Below are positions 1-7,892 of a stretch of DNA of 64,000 nucleotides, in pieces (position 1 is the first letter of the stretch; each line of letters starts with the position of its first letter). Location: NCBI RefSeq assembly GCF_009674805.1, contig NZ_WKKI01000015.1, forward strand, positions 1-64,000, given 5' to 3'. The notes under the pieces were generated by a model, which saw only the letters and a program-made list of their open reading frames with translations, made no database searches and was not told the origin of the DNA. Source of the stretch: Metabacillus lacus (GTDB taxonomy: Bacteria > Bacillota > Bacilli > Bacillales > Bacillaceae). Made by a program: the position numbers and the translations under genes.

Positions 1-1
1 T

Positions 2-97
2 CCTTTATTAGAAGTCACGGATAACGTGGGTTTAGCTTCTAGTTTAGGAGATTTTTTTGCATTCGTCCATAAAAAATCCCCCTATAATTTCAATTAA
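2..97 (+). CDS. C-terminal end of an unidentified protein (5' end outside window)
   Basis: A reading frame is open from the window edge to TAA at 95-97, giving about 31 residues that end in HKKSPYNFN. The composition looks protein-like, but the fragment is too short to assign to a family. It may instead be a chance open frame, because there is no start to inspect. The next gene is on the opposite strand, and a dispersed repeat lies between the two. Confidence 0.3.
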   Translation, partial: PLLEVTDNVGLASSLGDFFAFVHKKSPYNFN

Positions 98-144
98 TAG
101 AGGGTAATTAAATTGATCTTTTGGCCTGTGGATACATATGCAAT

Positions 145-275
145 GATAGTGGAATTTCTCCGTTTATATGCGATGTGTATAGTGGCTTTCACAAGGTGCC
201 TTTCCACCTTTTCAAAACTTAATTATGTATGTCGAATACATGTAACTAAGTTTTTACACAATCTTATGGACTTGA
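145..275 (+). repeat. Dispersed intergenic repeat, copy A
   Basis: This stretch is clearly similar to 24101-24209. Shared blocks appear in the same order: a GGA...TCC palindrome followed by TTTATAT, then ACAAGG-GCCT, then a GTCGA-TA-ATGTAACTAAG block, and finally a block containing TTTACACAATCTTAT and GACTTGA. No convincing ORF covers both copies. It looks like a non-coding repeat family or the remnant of a mobile sequence. Confidence 0.65.
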
Positions 276-281
276 CTTTTA

Positions 282-1013
282 TTAGTGCTTTTTAAGATGA
301 TGATTTTTGCCAAACAATCTGTGATAAAGAGACATTATGATCCAGATAACAGCAGGAAGTGTGACTGCACCAATTATCATAGATACTAAAATAAGAAATG
401 GCTTACTGAAGTCATCAACAAACAACAAAAAGATAGGAACAGCAGCTATGAAAGGAAATATTTTTATCAATGTAGATACATTTTTGTTTCCTTGAGCCTT
501 CCATTTATTGTTGTACACTGTTAGTACGGTCCAGATTGCCGGCACTGCAATGATAGTTAGAATAACAGCAGTTAAAGCCAGCAGGTTGTTTAAAAAGCCT
601 TTACTTATGAATGTTCCAAGCCATACAAGTGCTGTGATAGCAACCAATGAAATTGAGAACACTTTCATTGAACTTCCAAGATCAGCATGCTTTTCAACCA
701 CTGTTTCACGATCACTATATATAGGTGCAGTACCTGGCGATGCGCGGAATAAGTGAATATTTCCTTGGGAAGTAACATGATTCCATCCAGAGGAAGAAAG
801 CAAGTCTAAATATTCCTCAGATTCATTTTCCTTTAAAGACCGATAATCAACATTGTAAATGTATTCTGAGTTTACTCCCTTTTCAAGGGTATAGCCCAAA
901 AAAGAAAAGTCACGAACATGCCAGCCTTGTAAAGAAAATTTTCTTAATTTGTCCATATCCTTTTCCTCGGAAAAAGCTAAGCCATTTGACATTACATACT
1001 TTGAATTTCTCAT
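282..1013 (-). CDS. DUF2812-type membrane protein
   Basis: A 243-residue protein. The N-terminal ~90 residues are soluble and contain two Trp-centred repeats (GWHVRDFSFLGYTLEKG and GWNHVTSQGNIHLFRA) typical of DUF2812. Four hydrophobic segments follow, at about residues 118-136, 142-165, 183-200 and 205-230. The ATG start overlaps the stop of the upstream PadR gene by 4 bp (ATGA), so the two are translationally coupled. PadR-DUF2812 pairs are common in Firmicutes; the DUF2812 member's function is unknown but is presumably under the PadR partner's control. The family call rests on recognition of the repeat pattern. Confidence 0.75.
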   Translation of the reverse strand: MRNSKYVMSNGLAFSEEKDMDKLRKFSLQGWHVRDFSFLGYTLEKGVNSEYIYNVDYRSLKENESEEYLDLLSSSGWNHVTSQGNIHLFRASPGTAPIYSDRETVVEKHADLGSSMKVFSISLVAITALVWLGTFISKGFLNNLLALTAVILTIIAVPAIWTVLTVYNNKWKAQGNKNVSTLIKIFPFIAAVPIFLLFVDDFSKPFLILVSMIIGAVTLPAVIWIIMSLYHRLFGKNHHLKKH

Positions 1014-1327
1014 TCTTCGGCCTCCTTTAATCCCATTTCTGCTAGATCAATCATTAATTTTCTCAGTATCACATCTGCTTTTAACACCTCTTTTCCTCTC
1101 TCAGTCAGCAGATATGTTTTCCGTCTTGGATTACTTCCATCATAAAGATAAATCCACTCTTGTTTTAATAACTTTTTGATAATTGTATACATTGAAGCAG
1201 GTCCTATCATTATAACTCCTTTAGTTCTTTCCTCTATTAGGGTCATAATTGCGTAGCCATGTCTTGGTTTTGTTAAAGAAGCCATAATATAAAACGTTGA
1301 GTCTGTGAGTTGTTCAGTTGTTTTCAA
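1010..1327 (-). CDS. PadR-family transcriptional regulator
   Basis: About 105 residues with the PadR winged-helix pattern, including STFYIMASLTKPRHGYAIM near the N-terminus and a wing ending in NPRRKTYLLTERGKEVL. The frame is open further upstream, but TTG at 1327-1325 is preferred: an AAGGTGA Shine-Dalgarno sits just before it and family members begin with a similar MKxTxQLTD sequence. It is the first gene of a two-gene operon with the DUF2812 gene. A perfect 10-bp inverted repeat lies over its predicted promoter, which suggests autoregulation. Confidence 0.85.
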   Translation of the reverse strand: MKTTEQLTDSTFYIMASLTKPRHGYAIMTLIEERTKGVIMIGPASMYTIIKKLLKQEWIYLYDGSNPRRKTYLLTERGKEVLKADVILRKLMIDLAEMGLKEAEE

Positions 1328-1362
1328 ACCATCACCTTCTGTGTCTTCTTCCATATATCGTT

Positions 1363-1426
1363 TTATGATATATATCTGGTTTAAATGTATCACTTTATGA
1401 TATATCTGTCTATAGGTATATCATAA
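1363..1426 (-). promoter_or_regulatory. PadR promoter and candidate operator
   Basis: On the minus strand a -35-like TAGACA (1412-1407) and a -10-like TACATT (1389-1384) are 17 bp apart. TTATGATATA at 1395-1404 and its exact complement at 1417-1426 form a perfect 10-bp inverted repeat with a 12-bp spacer, overlapping the -35 and spacer. A third copy of the half-site is at 1363-1372. This fits autorepression by the PadR protein (inference). Confidence 0.65.
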
Positions 1427-1517
1427 GGTTTAATTTTGATAAGGGTCTTTTCCCATAAATAAAATGTAGATTGGAATTGCTTCTTCTCCTAAAAGAAAAC
1501 TTAGAGTATGTTTGCAA

Positions 1518-1553
1518 AAAAAGACCAAATCGCCGGCATAGCAATTTGGTCCC
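1518..1553 (-). terminator. Intrinsic terminator of yttB
   Basis: On the minus strand GACCAAATTGC pairs with GCGATTTGGTC around a short loop, and the second arm is followed by a run of seven T. It lies about 70 bp downstream of the yttB stop. Confidence 0.8.
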
Positions 1554-1620
1554 CAATATACATACTGCTTTCATTCAATTTCAACCTTAGAGCCTTACAT
1601 CTGAAATTCTTTCCTGAATG

Positions 1621-2811
1621 CTAAGAGCTGACAGCCACCTTTTCTTCCTGGGCAGCTTTCATTCTTTTATCATACATAGCTACAAATCCGATGCTGCTAA
1701 ACAGCAGGAGTGAGAGAACCAGAAACATCATGGACATACCATAAATGTCCACTAGAATTCCTCCAAGGAGCGGTCCTATCATTCTTCCGCCCGTAGCTGT
1801 ACTGTTGACAAAACCTTGATAAAATCCCTCTTTCCCCTTCGGCGCGAGGTTGTTGGCAATAGTCGGAACAGCTGGCCATACAAGCATTTCTCCCACAGTC
1901 AAAATCACCATGGCAGCCAAAAAGCCTGAAAACTGCTGAGCTGTAGAAGCTACAATAAAAGAGATAATGAAAATCAGGATGCCGAATATCATCTGCTGTT
2001 TCAGCGTTTTAACCGCATATTTTACAACTAGAGAAATGAGCGGCTGTGCAAAGACGATTAAAGCACCGTTCACTGCCCAGAGGAGGCTGTAATGGCTGAT
2101 GGGTATGCCAAGTGCCTTTGTATGGACAGATATGGTTGACTGCCACTGAACATATGCCACCCAGCAGAGAAGGTAACCGGAACAAACGATCATCAGCGCA
2201 CGAAACTGATATCTTTGCTGCAATGCCCTTGCTCCATTTAATACTGGTGCTGCTGCTGCCCTTAAAGTATCCATTCCTTTAAAACCAAACACAGCCACCA
2301 GCAGAAATACGATATATAACACTGCATTCGCAGTAAAAATCAGCTGAAATGAATAAGATGCAATCAGGCCACCAAGTGCAGCCCCTACTGCGACACCTAC
2401 ATTCTGAGCCACATAAATAGAATTAAAAGCACGTCTTCCTCCTTCAGGCCAGACAGATCCCGCCATGGCATACATGGATGGAAACACAATTCCTGAACCA
2501 AATCCAACGATGGTCAGAAGCAGGACATACGGACCCCAATCATGAAAGAAAACAAGACCAATCACAGCAAAAAGAGTAATAAAAATTCCAAGCAGGATAG
2601 ATTTGTACCCGCCTATTTTGTCAAACAGAACACCGCCAAACAGATTTCCCGCTACGCTGGCAGCCGAATTCAGCATAAGCACAGCACCTGCTACGGTTAA
2701 CGATTTACCCAGATACTCATGGATATATATTGTATTCAGGGGCCAAAGAAACGATGAACCTGTTACATTAATCATCATTCCAATGATCAAAAGCCATAAT
2801 GCTTTTGGCAT
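1621..2811 (-). CDS. yttB: MFS transporter, YttB-like
   Basis: A 396-residue protein with about 12 hydrophobic segments. It has the MFS loop 2-3 signature in the form GGVLFDKIGGYKS (about residues 59-71) and a second-half counterpart near NSTATGGRMIGPLLGG. This places it as a proton-driven drug or small-molecule exporter of the plasma membrane; the substrate cannot be read from sequence. The position beside ytqA/ytqB matches B. subtilis yttB. An ATG start with an upstream GGGAGG-type ribosome site is used. Confidence 0.8.
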   Translation of the reverse strand: MPKALWLLIIGMMINVTGSSFLWPLNTIYIHEYLGKSLTVAGAVLMLNSAASVAGNLFGGVLFDKIGGYKSILLGIFITLFAVIGLVFFHDWGPYVLLLTIVGFGSGIVFPSMYAMAGSVWPEGGRRAFNSIYVAQNVGVAVGAALGGLIASYSFQLIFTANAVLYIVFLLVAVFGFKGMDTLRAAAAPVLNGARALQQRYQFRALMIVCSGYLLCWVAYVQWQSTISVHTKALGIPISHYSLLWAVNGALIVFAQPLISLVVKYAVKTLKQQMIFGILIFIISFIVASTAQQFSGFLAAMVILTVGEMLVWPAVPTIANNLAPKGKEGFYQGFVNSTATGGRMIGPLLGGILVDIYGMSMMFLVLSLLLFSSIGFVAMYDKRMKAAQEEKVAVSS

Positions 2812-2949
2812 TTCCCCGCCTCCCTTACCTCATTCATTTGATTATTATCATTAAATTCTCAGCACACTTTTCTAAATGCCAAGAAAAAGCGGACATTTTC
2901 TTCCATTGAGAATTGTATTCCTTTTTATGTTCTTTTTCAAGAGACTTCT

Positions 2950-2976
2950 GGGACAAGGTACCTGTCCCCTTGTCCC
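2950..2976. repeat. GGGACAAGG palindromic intergenic element
   Basis: GGGACAAGGTACCTGTCCC is an imperfect palindrome and is followed by a second TTGTCCC half. Similar GGGACA/TGTCCC modules recur in intergenic DNA of many Bacillaceae as a short dispersed element (from memory). It lies in the divergent space between yttB and the small membrane gene. The minus-strand ORF running through it is probably spurious. Confidence 0.5.
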
Positions 2977-3024
2977 GAAAAAATGGTAGAATGAGGAGAC
3001 AAACCAAAAGAGGGGGAACCCCGA

Positions 3025-3450
3025 TTGACCAACAGATTGTTTTTTTCAATAGGAATTTTACTATCATTGTTAGGAACAGCAGCTTCGGTTTATTTTATCG
3101 CTGTAAACGTACAGGCATCTCAGAATCAGGAGTTATATGGTGTTACAGGCAATGACGCATTATTCATTTTTCTTATGCAGACATCCAGCGGCCTTTTTCC
3201 TTACTTCTTCTTAATTTTCACAGGCCTTTTACTCATCGCAGCTTCTTCGCTGTTGAAGGAAATGACGGAGAAAAACAAGCTGACTGCAGAGCTTATCAGC
3301 AAGCTTCCTGAAGTTTCCTCCCAAAGTCAGGAAATAACTCAGAATAAGGCTTCTGAGATAGAGGATAAGCAGGATGTCACACCTGAAAAGATCATCTCTC
3401 CACCTGTAAAAGTACAAAATGATGAAGAAAGATACTACTGGAAAGGCTGA
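3025..3450 (+). CDS. Small two-segment membrane protein of unknown function
   Basis: A 141-residue protein starting at TTG (3025-3027) behind AGAGGGGG. Residues 5-27 and 48-72 are hydrophobic, and the remaining C-terminal half is polar and rich in Gln, Glu and Lys, ending in YYWKG. Two membrane helices with a cytoplasmic or external tail are expected. By position it corresponds to B. subtilis yttA, but sequence identity cannot be claimed from memory, so no symbol is given. It is transcribed away from yttB. Confidence 0.65.
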   Translation: MTNRLFFSIGILLSLLGTAASVYFIAVNVQASQNQELYGVTGNDALFIFLMQTSSGLFPYFFLIFTGLLLIAASSLLKEMTEKNKLTAELISKLPEVSSQSQEITQNKASEIEDKQDVTPEKIISPPVKVQNDEERYYWKG

Positions 3451-3469
3451 TATCTGGAAGCATCACCCA

Positions 3470-3498
3470 TTGATTTTTTTCTAAAAAACAGGTAATAT
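3470..3498 (+). promoter_or_regulatory. SigA-like promoter of the 6S-like RNA
   Basis: TTGATT at 3470-3475 and TAATAT at 3493-3498 have a 17-bp spacer. They lie directly upstream of a ~225-nt gene-free transcript region that ends in a strong terminator. Confidence 0.5.
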
Positions 3499-3504
3499 AC
3501 TCTT

Positions 3505-3731
3505 ACAAGCTGCGTTGTGCGTTGACTGATAAAGTTTTAACCTTTAAGCTGAAATAGGGAGTTTTATATCGGGCTTTGAATGTCATGCCTCCTTGGCTGA
3601 GGACGACATGAACAGTTCTGCAAACACCCACTTTATGGAGTGTGTGGTATTAAAACTCTATTATGTTTACGGCAATTGCGGCCTTTATTACAAACAGCAA
3701 GCCTGTTCCTCACAAGGAACAGGCTTTTTTT
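3505..3731 (+). ncRNA. Candidate 6S RNA (SsrS family)
   Basis: A ~225-nt region without an ORF, bounded by a promoter (3470-3498) and an intrinsic terminator (3699-3731), folds into one long interrupted hairpin. GCTGCG near the 5' end pairs with the TTGCGGC region near 3680, AATAGGGAGTTTTA pairs with TAAAACTCTATT, and a terminal stem-loop forms around CCTCCTTGGCTGAGG. The 5' side of the central bubble contains AGTTTTAACC, close to the AGTTTTGACC that I recall at the pRNA start of B. subtilis 6S-1. Size and layout fit 6S RNA, which sequesters sigma-A RNA polymerase. Another structured small RNA is possible. Confidence 0.55.
3699..3731 (+). terminator. Terminator of the 6S-like RNA
   Basis: AAGCCTGTTCC pairs with GGAACAGGCTT across a short loop, and a run of seven T follows. 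Confidence 0.9.
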
Positions 3732-3862
3732 ATTATTCAGGAAATATTTTTGTTTTATTGGATCTGGAGTAGGACATATAGCCTCTTTTGGACTTTCTGT
3801 CTGCAATTTCTTCTTCCCTGCTGCCGTTGCAGCGAAGCTTGCTGCTTTTCTGCTTTCTCATG

Positions 3863-4126
3863 TTAATGTTTGAGAAGGATCATGTCATTTTGCCGATCCT
3901 GCAGCTGCAGTCTCATTCTGTACAGCTCTTCCCTTTGCTGCTCATCTGCACTTAATGACAGTTTGTTCAGATCATTTACTGCATTCTCAAGCAGCATCTG
4001 TGCTTTTGTATATTCTGTATCATTATAATGCTCCTGCTGTGCCCCATGCTTGTACTGTTCTTCAGCAAATTCCAGGGCGGCAACGCATATTTCAAGATGA
4101 TTCTCCACAGATTGTCTTGTTGCCAA
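3863..4126 (-). CDS. ytzC: YtzC-like small protein (DUF2524)
   Basis: An 87-residue, Gln/Glu-rich, probably all-helical cytosolic protein. The start chosen is TTG at 4126-4124 because GGGAGGG lies 6 nt upstream; upstream ATG codons lack a ribosome site. The text (ATRQSVENHLE...EHYNDTEYTKAQ...QQREELYRMRLQLQ) matches what I remember of B. subtilis YtzC, which also neighbours ytqA. No function is established. Confidence 0.75.
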   Translation of the reverse strand: MATRQSVENHLEICVAALEFAEEQYKHGAQQEHYNDTEYTKAQMLLENAVNDLNKLSLSADEQQREELYRMRLQLQDRQNDMILLKH

Positions 4127-4302
4127 ATCAATCCCTCCCATCATCATGAAGCTTGAGCTTCATAAAGTTAGTTTGTACGGAAGTACGCCAATCATCTAGA
4201 GCAAATGGTGGAAAGACGGGCAAATTTTAAAACTGTTTGAAGCATGTACACCCTCATGCTACAATGCAATGATGGTTATTATAACAAAGGAGCTGATTTA
4301 AA

Positions 4303-5271
4303 TTGAACCAGCTGAACCCTTTTCCATATGCAAGTGAAGATAAACGATATCATACATGGAATTATCATTTGAGAGATATTTTCGGACACAAGGTTTTTAA
4401 AGTAGCCCTTGATGGCGGCTTTGACTGCCCAAACCGGGATGGCACAGCGGCATACGGCGGATGTACCTTTTGCAGCGCGGCCGGGTCAGGTGATTTTGCA
4501 GGTGACCGTGCCGTTTCACTGACAGAACAATTTAATGAAGGCAAAACGAAAATGCATACTAAATGGAAAGAAGGCAAATATATCGCCTATTTCCAAGCTT
4601 ATACCAACACTCATGCACCGGTGGACGTTTTACGCAAAAAATTTGAAGAAGTACGACAGCTTGAAGGAGTTGTAGGAATGTCCATCGCAACCAGGCCCGA
4701 CTGCCTGCCTGATGATGTAGTTGAATATTTAGCTGAGTTAAATAAAAAAACATACTTATGGGTTGAACTCGGCCTGCAAACCGTTCATGAGCGCACAGCT
4801 CTGCTCATTAACAGGGCCCATGACTATTCCGCTTACAAACAGGGAGTTGAGAAGCTGAGGAAGCATGGCATCCGGGTTTGCACACATATTATTAACGGAC
4901 TTCCTCTCGAAAATAACAGCATGATGATGGAAACTGCCAGAGAAGTCAGCAAGCTGGACGTTCAGGGCATAAAAATCCATCTTCTTCACTTGCTGAAAGG
5001 AACTCCCCTGGTGAAACAATATGAAAAGGGCAAGCTCTCATTTCTTACTCAGGAGGAATATGTTCAGCTTGTCTGCGATCAGCTGGAAATTCTTCCTCCT
5101 GAAATGATTGTACACCGAATTACCGGTGACGGCCCCATTGATTTAATGATCGGGCCAATGTGGAGTGTGGATAAATGGAGCGTCTTAAATGCAATTGATG
5201 ACGAACTGAAAAACCGAAACAGCTGGCAGGGCAAACGATACAGCAGAAAGGAGCTAGTCAATGAAGCTTGA
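4303..5271 (+). CDS. ytqA: Radical SAM protein YtqA/MnmL (tRNA wobble-uridine modification)
   Basis: A 322-residue protein of the TIGR01212 YhcC/YtqA family. The radical-SAM cysteines are Cys42, Cys54 and Cys57 in CPNRDG...GGCTFC, binding a 4Fe-4S cluster, with TIM-barrel motifs such as VELGLQT and THIINGLP. The B. subtilis orthologue has been assigned as MnmL, acting with MnmM on the route to mnm5s2U at wobble position 34 in Gram-positives lacking MnmC (established knowledge, from memory). It starts at TTG after AAAGGAG and overlaps the next gene by 11 bp. Confidence 0.9.
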   Translation: MNQLNPFPYASEDKRYHTWNYHLRDIFGHKVFKVALDGGFDCPNRDGTAAYGGCTFCSAAGSGDFAGDRAVSLTEQFNEGKTKMHTKWKEGKYIAYFQAYTNTHAPVDVLRKKFEEVRQLEGVVGMSIATRPDCLPDDVVEYLAELNKKTYLWVELGLQTVHERTALLINRAHDYSAYKQGVEKLRKHGIRVCTHIINGLPLENNSMMMETAREVSKLDVQGIKIHLLHLLKGTPLVKQYEKGKLSFLTQEEYVQLVCDQLEILPPEMIVHRITGDGPIDLMIGPMWSVDKWSVLNAIDDELKNRNSWQGKRYSRKELVNEA

Positions 5272-5833
5272 GCGAATTCTTTCTTTTTGCCGAAGTCTTT
5301 TATCCTCCGCTGTTGAACAGGGCGGCATAGCAGTAGATGCTACAGCTGGAAATGGACACGACACGGCATTTCTTGCGGAATGTGTTGGGGATGGCGGCCA
5401 TGTATACGGTTTTGATATTCAGGAGGAAGCAATTGCAAACACAGCAGAACGCCTGGAGAAAGCAGGGCTTACAGCACGTACAACCCTCTTTAAAGAAAGC
5501 CATGACACTATTTCTCAGCATATCCCGTCTGTTTACCATGGAAAAATATCAGCAGCAGTCTTTAACCTTGGCTACCTGCCCGGTGGAAATAAAGGCATTG
5601 TGACCGTCCCTTCTTCCACCATAGCTGCTGTTGAACAGCTCCTAACCCTTCTAAAGCCCCAAGGAATCATTGTGCTTGTGATTTATCACGGCCATCCCCA
5701 AGGACAGGAAGAAAAAAATGCAGTCATGCAATTTGCGGAGGGCATTGACCAGAATGACGCACATGTTTTGAAATATCAATATCTAAATCAAAAGAACAAT
5801 GCTCCTTTTCTGATTGCCATTGAAAAACGATAA
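5261..5833 (+). CDS. ytqB: SAM-dependent methyltransferase YtqB/MnmM
   Basis: A 190-residue class I methyltransferase. Motif I is VDATAGNGHDTAFLA (about residues 24-38) and the acidic residue after beta-2 is in VYGFDIQ. The NLGYLPGG motif of the YtqB family follows. MnmM methylates nm5s2U to mnm5s2U in tRNA, the last step of the pathway whose radical-SAM partner is encoded just upstream. The 11-bp overlap with ytqA indicates translational coupling. ATG follows GAAAGGAG within the ytqA 3' end. Confidence 0.9.
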   Translation: MKLERILSFCRSLLSSAVEQGGIAVDATAGNGHDTAFLAECVGDGGHVYGFDIQEEAIANTAERLEKAGLTARTTLFKESHDTISQHIPSVYHGKISAAVFNLGYLPGGNKGIVTVPSSTIAAVEQLLTLLKPQGIIVLVIYHGHPQGQEEKNAVMQFAEGIDQNDAHVLKYQYLNQKNNAPFLIAIEKR

Positions 5834-5910
5834 ATGTCTGAACAGTATTCTAAGATGGCCAGGGCTTTCTCTCCCCGCACACCATGAAATTTCGTTTCCT
5901 TTCTGAAAAC

Positions 5911-5946
5911 AGCAAAAAGCTCAAAAATTATTTTGAGCTTTTTTGC
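5911..5946. terminator. Bidirectional terminator between ytqB and ytpB
   Basis: AAAAAGCTCAAAA pairs with TTTTGAGCTTTTTT. A/T tracts on both sides let it serve the convergent ytqB and ytpB transcripts. Confidence 0.85.
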
Positions 5947-5949
5947 GTT

Positions 5950-7029
5950 TTATGAACCTGTCCGGGAAGACAGTTTTTGAAATGTTCTGTAGGCTTTCCC
6001 ATTTAAATAAAAGAAGTAAGAAGTTTTTCCGCCGGTTTTAATCAGCTGCTTTGCAAGTTTAGTCAATTCCTTTTGCCCGGACACCTTTTCATCAGACAGA
6101 TATACTCCAAGCAAGCCTCTGTTGATAAATTTATGAAAATGCTCATGGGGAATTCCTTCAAGGTTTTTATCGGCCTCAGAGATAAAAAATGCCAGCCTGT
6201 TCATCAATTCTTCTTCGTTTTGATAATAGGTGCAAAAATTCAAGTCTCCGCCGATTCTGTCTTCTTCCTGGTCAATTAGATAATCCAGCAGAATATGCAG
6301 CCCTTGAATATAAGGAAAGTAGCTTGTTTTAATTTGGCGTGCAAGATGGGCATTAAAGCTGTCCTGAAATGCATAGGAAACAAGGCAGAAAATGCCCAGC
6401 GTAGATCCGGCGCATGCTGAAAATTCATACCATTCCATACCGGGGAACCGCTTTTTGTGACGCTCAAACCAGTTTTCCAGCCGCGGAATTCTCTCTTCTG
6501 CTTTTACATGCTTATGTACTTGAAGATCACAATAATATTCCGCTAATTCAATCAGCTTTTCACTGATCAGCGGATAATGCTCTAATGTGCCCAAAGTTTT
6601 TTGACACGTAGAAACCAGTTCATGAAGATATCCTCCATCATCCTGGTCTTTTCGGAATTCATAATAATTCTTCAGGGGCGCTCCATATGTCAGAGCATCA
6701 AGCATAGACTGATGAAGCATCCTGAAATCAACCGGATCCAATGAGTGACTGCGGTCGCATAAATTATCAAGATAATCACTGATGGTTTGATATGCTACGA
6801 TAAATTCAATACATTCCTTTTTTTGCGGACCTGACAGGATTGAAAGAACGCTTCCGCCCTCACAATGAAATGACTTGGATTCTATGCTGGCCAATGCCTG
6901 GGCGCGAAGTTCGCTGTTTGGAATTTCTTCTGCTCTCTTCTTCCAATAGGCAAGATATTGTCCGACTATAGGGAAAATATCTCTATAGATTTTTGTCATC
7001 AGACCAATCGGGTTCTTTGGTACTGTCAT
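5950..7029 (-). CDS. ytpB: YtpB, tetraprenyl-beta-curcumene synthase (DUF2600)
   Basis: A 359-residue member of the YtpB family, which cyclises the C35 prenyl diphosphate to tetraprenyl-beta-curcumene, a sesquarterpene precursor in Bacillus (established for B. subtilis). The Asp-rich segment SDYLDNLCDR (about residues 84-93) and a second acidic cluster DYLIDQEEDRIGGD fit a terpene synthase of unusual class. The start overlaps the ytpA stop by ATGA, so the two genes are coupled. Length equals the usual family length. Confidence 0.88.
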   Translation of the reverse strand: MTVPKNPIGLMTKIYRDIFPIVGQYLAYWKKRAEEIPNSELRAQALASIESKSFHCEGGSVLSILSGPQKKECIEFIVAYQTISDYLDNLCDRSHSLDPVDFRMLHQSMLDALTYGAPLKNYYEFRKDQDDGGYLHELVSTCQKTLGTLEHYPLISEKLIELAEYYCDLQVHKHVKAEERIPRLENWFERHKKRFPGMEWYEFSACAGSTLGIFCLVSYAFQDSFNAHLARQIKTSYFPYIQGLHILLDYLIDQEEDRIGGDLNFCTYYQNEEELMNRLAFFISEADKNLEGIPHEHFHKFINRGLLGVYLSDEKVSGQKELTKLAKQLIKTGGKTSYFFYLNGKAYRTFQKLSSRTGS

Positions 7030-7823
7030 ATTTCCCCCTCCTTTTCAGTCAGTTTTCCTTCAGCAAAATGAAGTGCAGCTTTAAAGACCTTGTCCCTTTC
7101 AGGTTCACTGAATAATTCATGATACAGGCCATTCCATTCCCTATAGGATTTATCACTGCTGTTCAGTAAATTAAACCAGCCTTTTACTGCCTCTCTATCC
7201 ACAATTTTATCCTCTCCTGCCTGCATAATCAAAAGAGGAACATCGGGAAGAGCATTTATTTTTTCAAAAGCCAGTGAAACTGCCCCTAAAAGTTCACGAT
7301 ACCATCTCACAGAAACTTTAGTAACGAACAGCGAATCATTTTCATCTTCATCCTGAACTTCTCTGTTTCTGGTTGCCATATCTATAGAAAGCTTAGATTC
7401 AAAAAGCATATCAGGCGCAATTTTATTCAGGCCAAGAGACAGAACATTCAGCGCTTTCCCAGGCTTGTACTTTAATCCAAGGCAAGGGGAGGACAAGATG
7501 GCGCCTGAGACAGCATGGTGATGTTCCTGTAAACTGCGAATGACAACCAGGCCTCCCATACTGTGTCCGAGTAAAAAAACAGGAAGTCCTGATTTTTCTG
7601 CCTCGGCTATCCACAGTCCGGCCTCATTTATATATTCGTCAAAAGAAGAAATATGTCCTCTTCTTCTTGTTGTAAGTCCCTGACCGGGGAGGTCTCCCAT
7701 TATAACATTGTAGCCGGAGCTTCTCCACATTTCAGCAAGCCACATATAACGGCCGCAGTGTTCTGCGGCTCCATGAATACAAACGATTGTGGCTTTCGCA
7801 TTGTCAGCCGTTATTCTGCGCAT
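7026..7823 (-). CDS. ytpA: YtpA-like alpha/beta hydrolase (lysophospholipase type)
   Basis: A 265-residue protein from ATG at 7823-7821, which follows GGGAGG at good spacing; the frame extends upstream without a ribosome site. Features include the oxyanion HG loop in VCIHGAAEHCGRY, the nucleophile elbow LGHSMGG, an Asp in QAGEDKIVD and a terminal His in NGLYHELFSE, a complete Ser-Asp-His triad. B. subtilis YtpA is linked to production of the lysophospholipid antibiotic bacilysocin. It is the first gene of the ytpAB pair. Confidence 0.85.
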   Translation of the reverse strand: MRRITADNAKATIVCIHGAAEHCGRYMWLAEMWRSSGYNVIMGDLPGQGLTTRRRGHISSFDEYINEAGLWIAEAEKSGLPVFLLGHSMGGLVVIRSLQEHHHAVSGAILSSPCLGLKYKPGKALNVLSLGLNKIAPDMLFESKLSIDMATRNREVQDEDENDSLFVTKVSVRWYRELLGAVSLAFEKINALPDVPLLIMQAGEDKIVDREAVKGWFNLLNSSDKSYREWNGLYHELFSEPERDKVFKAALHFAEGKLTEKEGEI

Positions 7824-7892
7824 GATATTTCCTCCCTGCGAAATTTTCATATGGTAAAATGAAATAAAATTGGAATCGAAAGGGCGGTTGCT

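Noticed and set aside
2834-3155. ORFs of 77-80 codons across the GGGACAAGG element
   Set aside because: They run through a palindromic intergenic repeat, lack ribosome sites, and the peptide text has no protein-like features.
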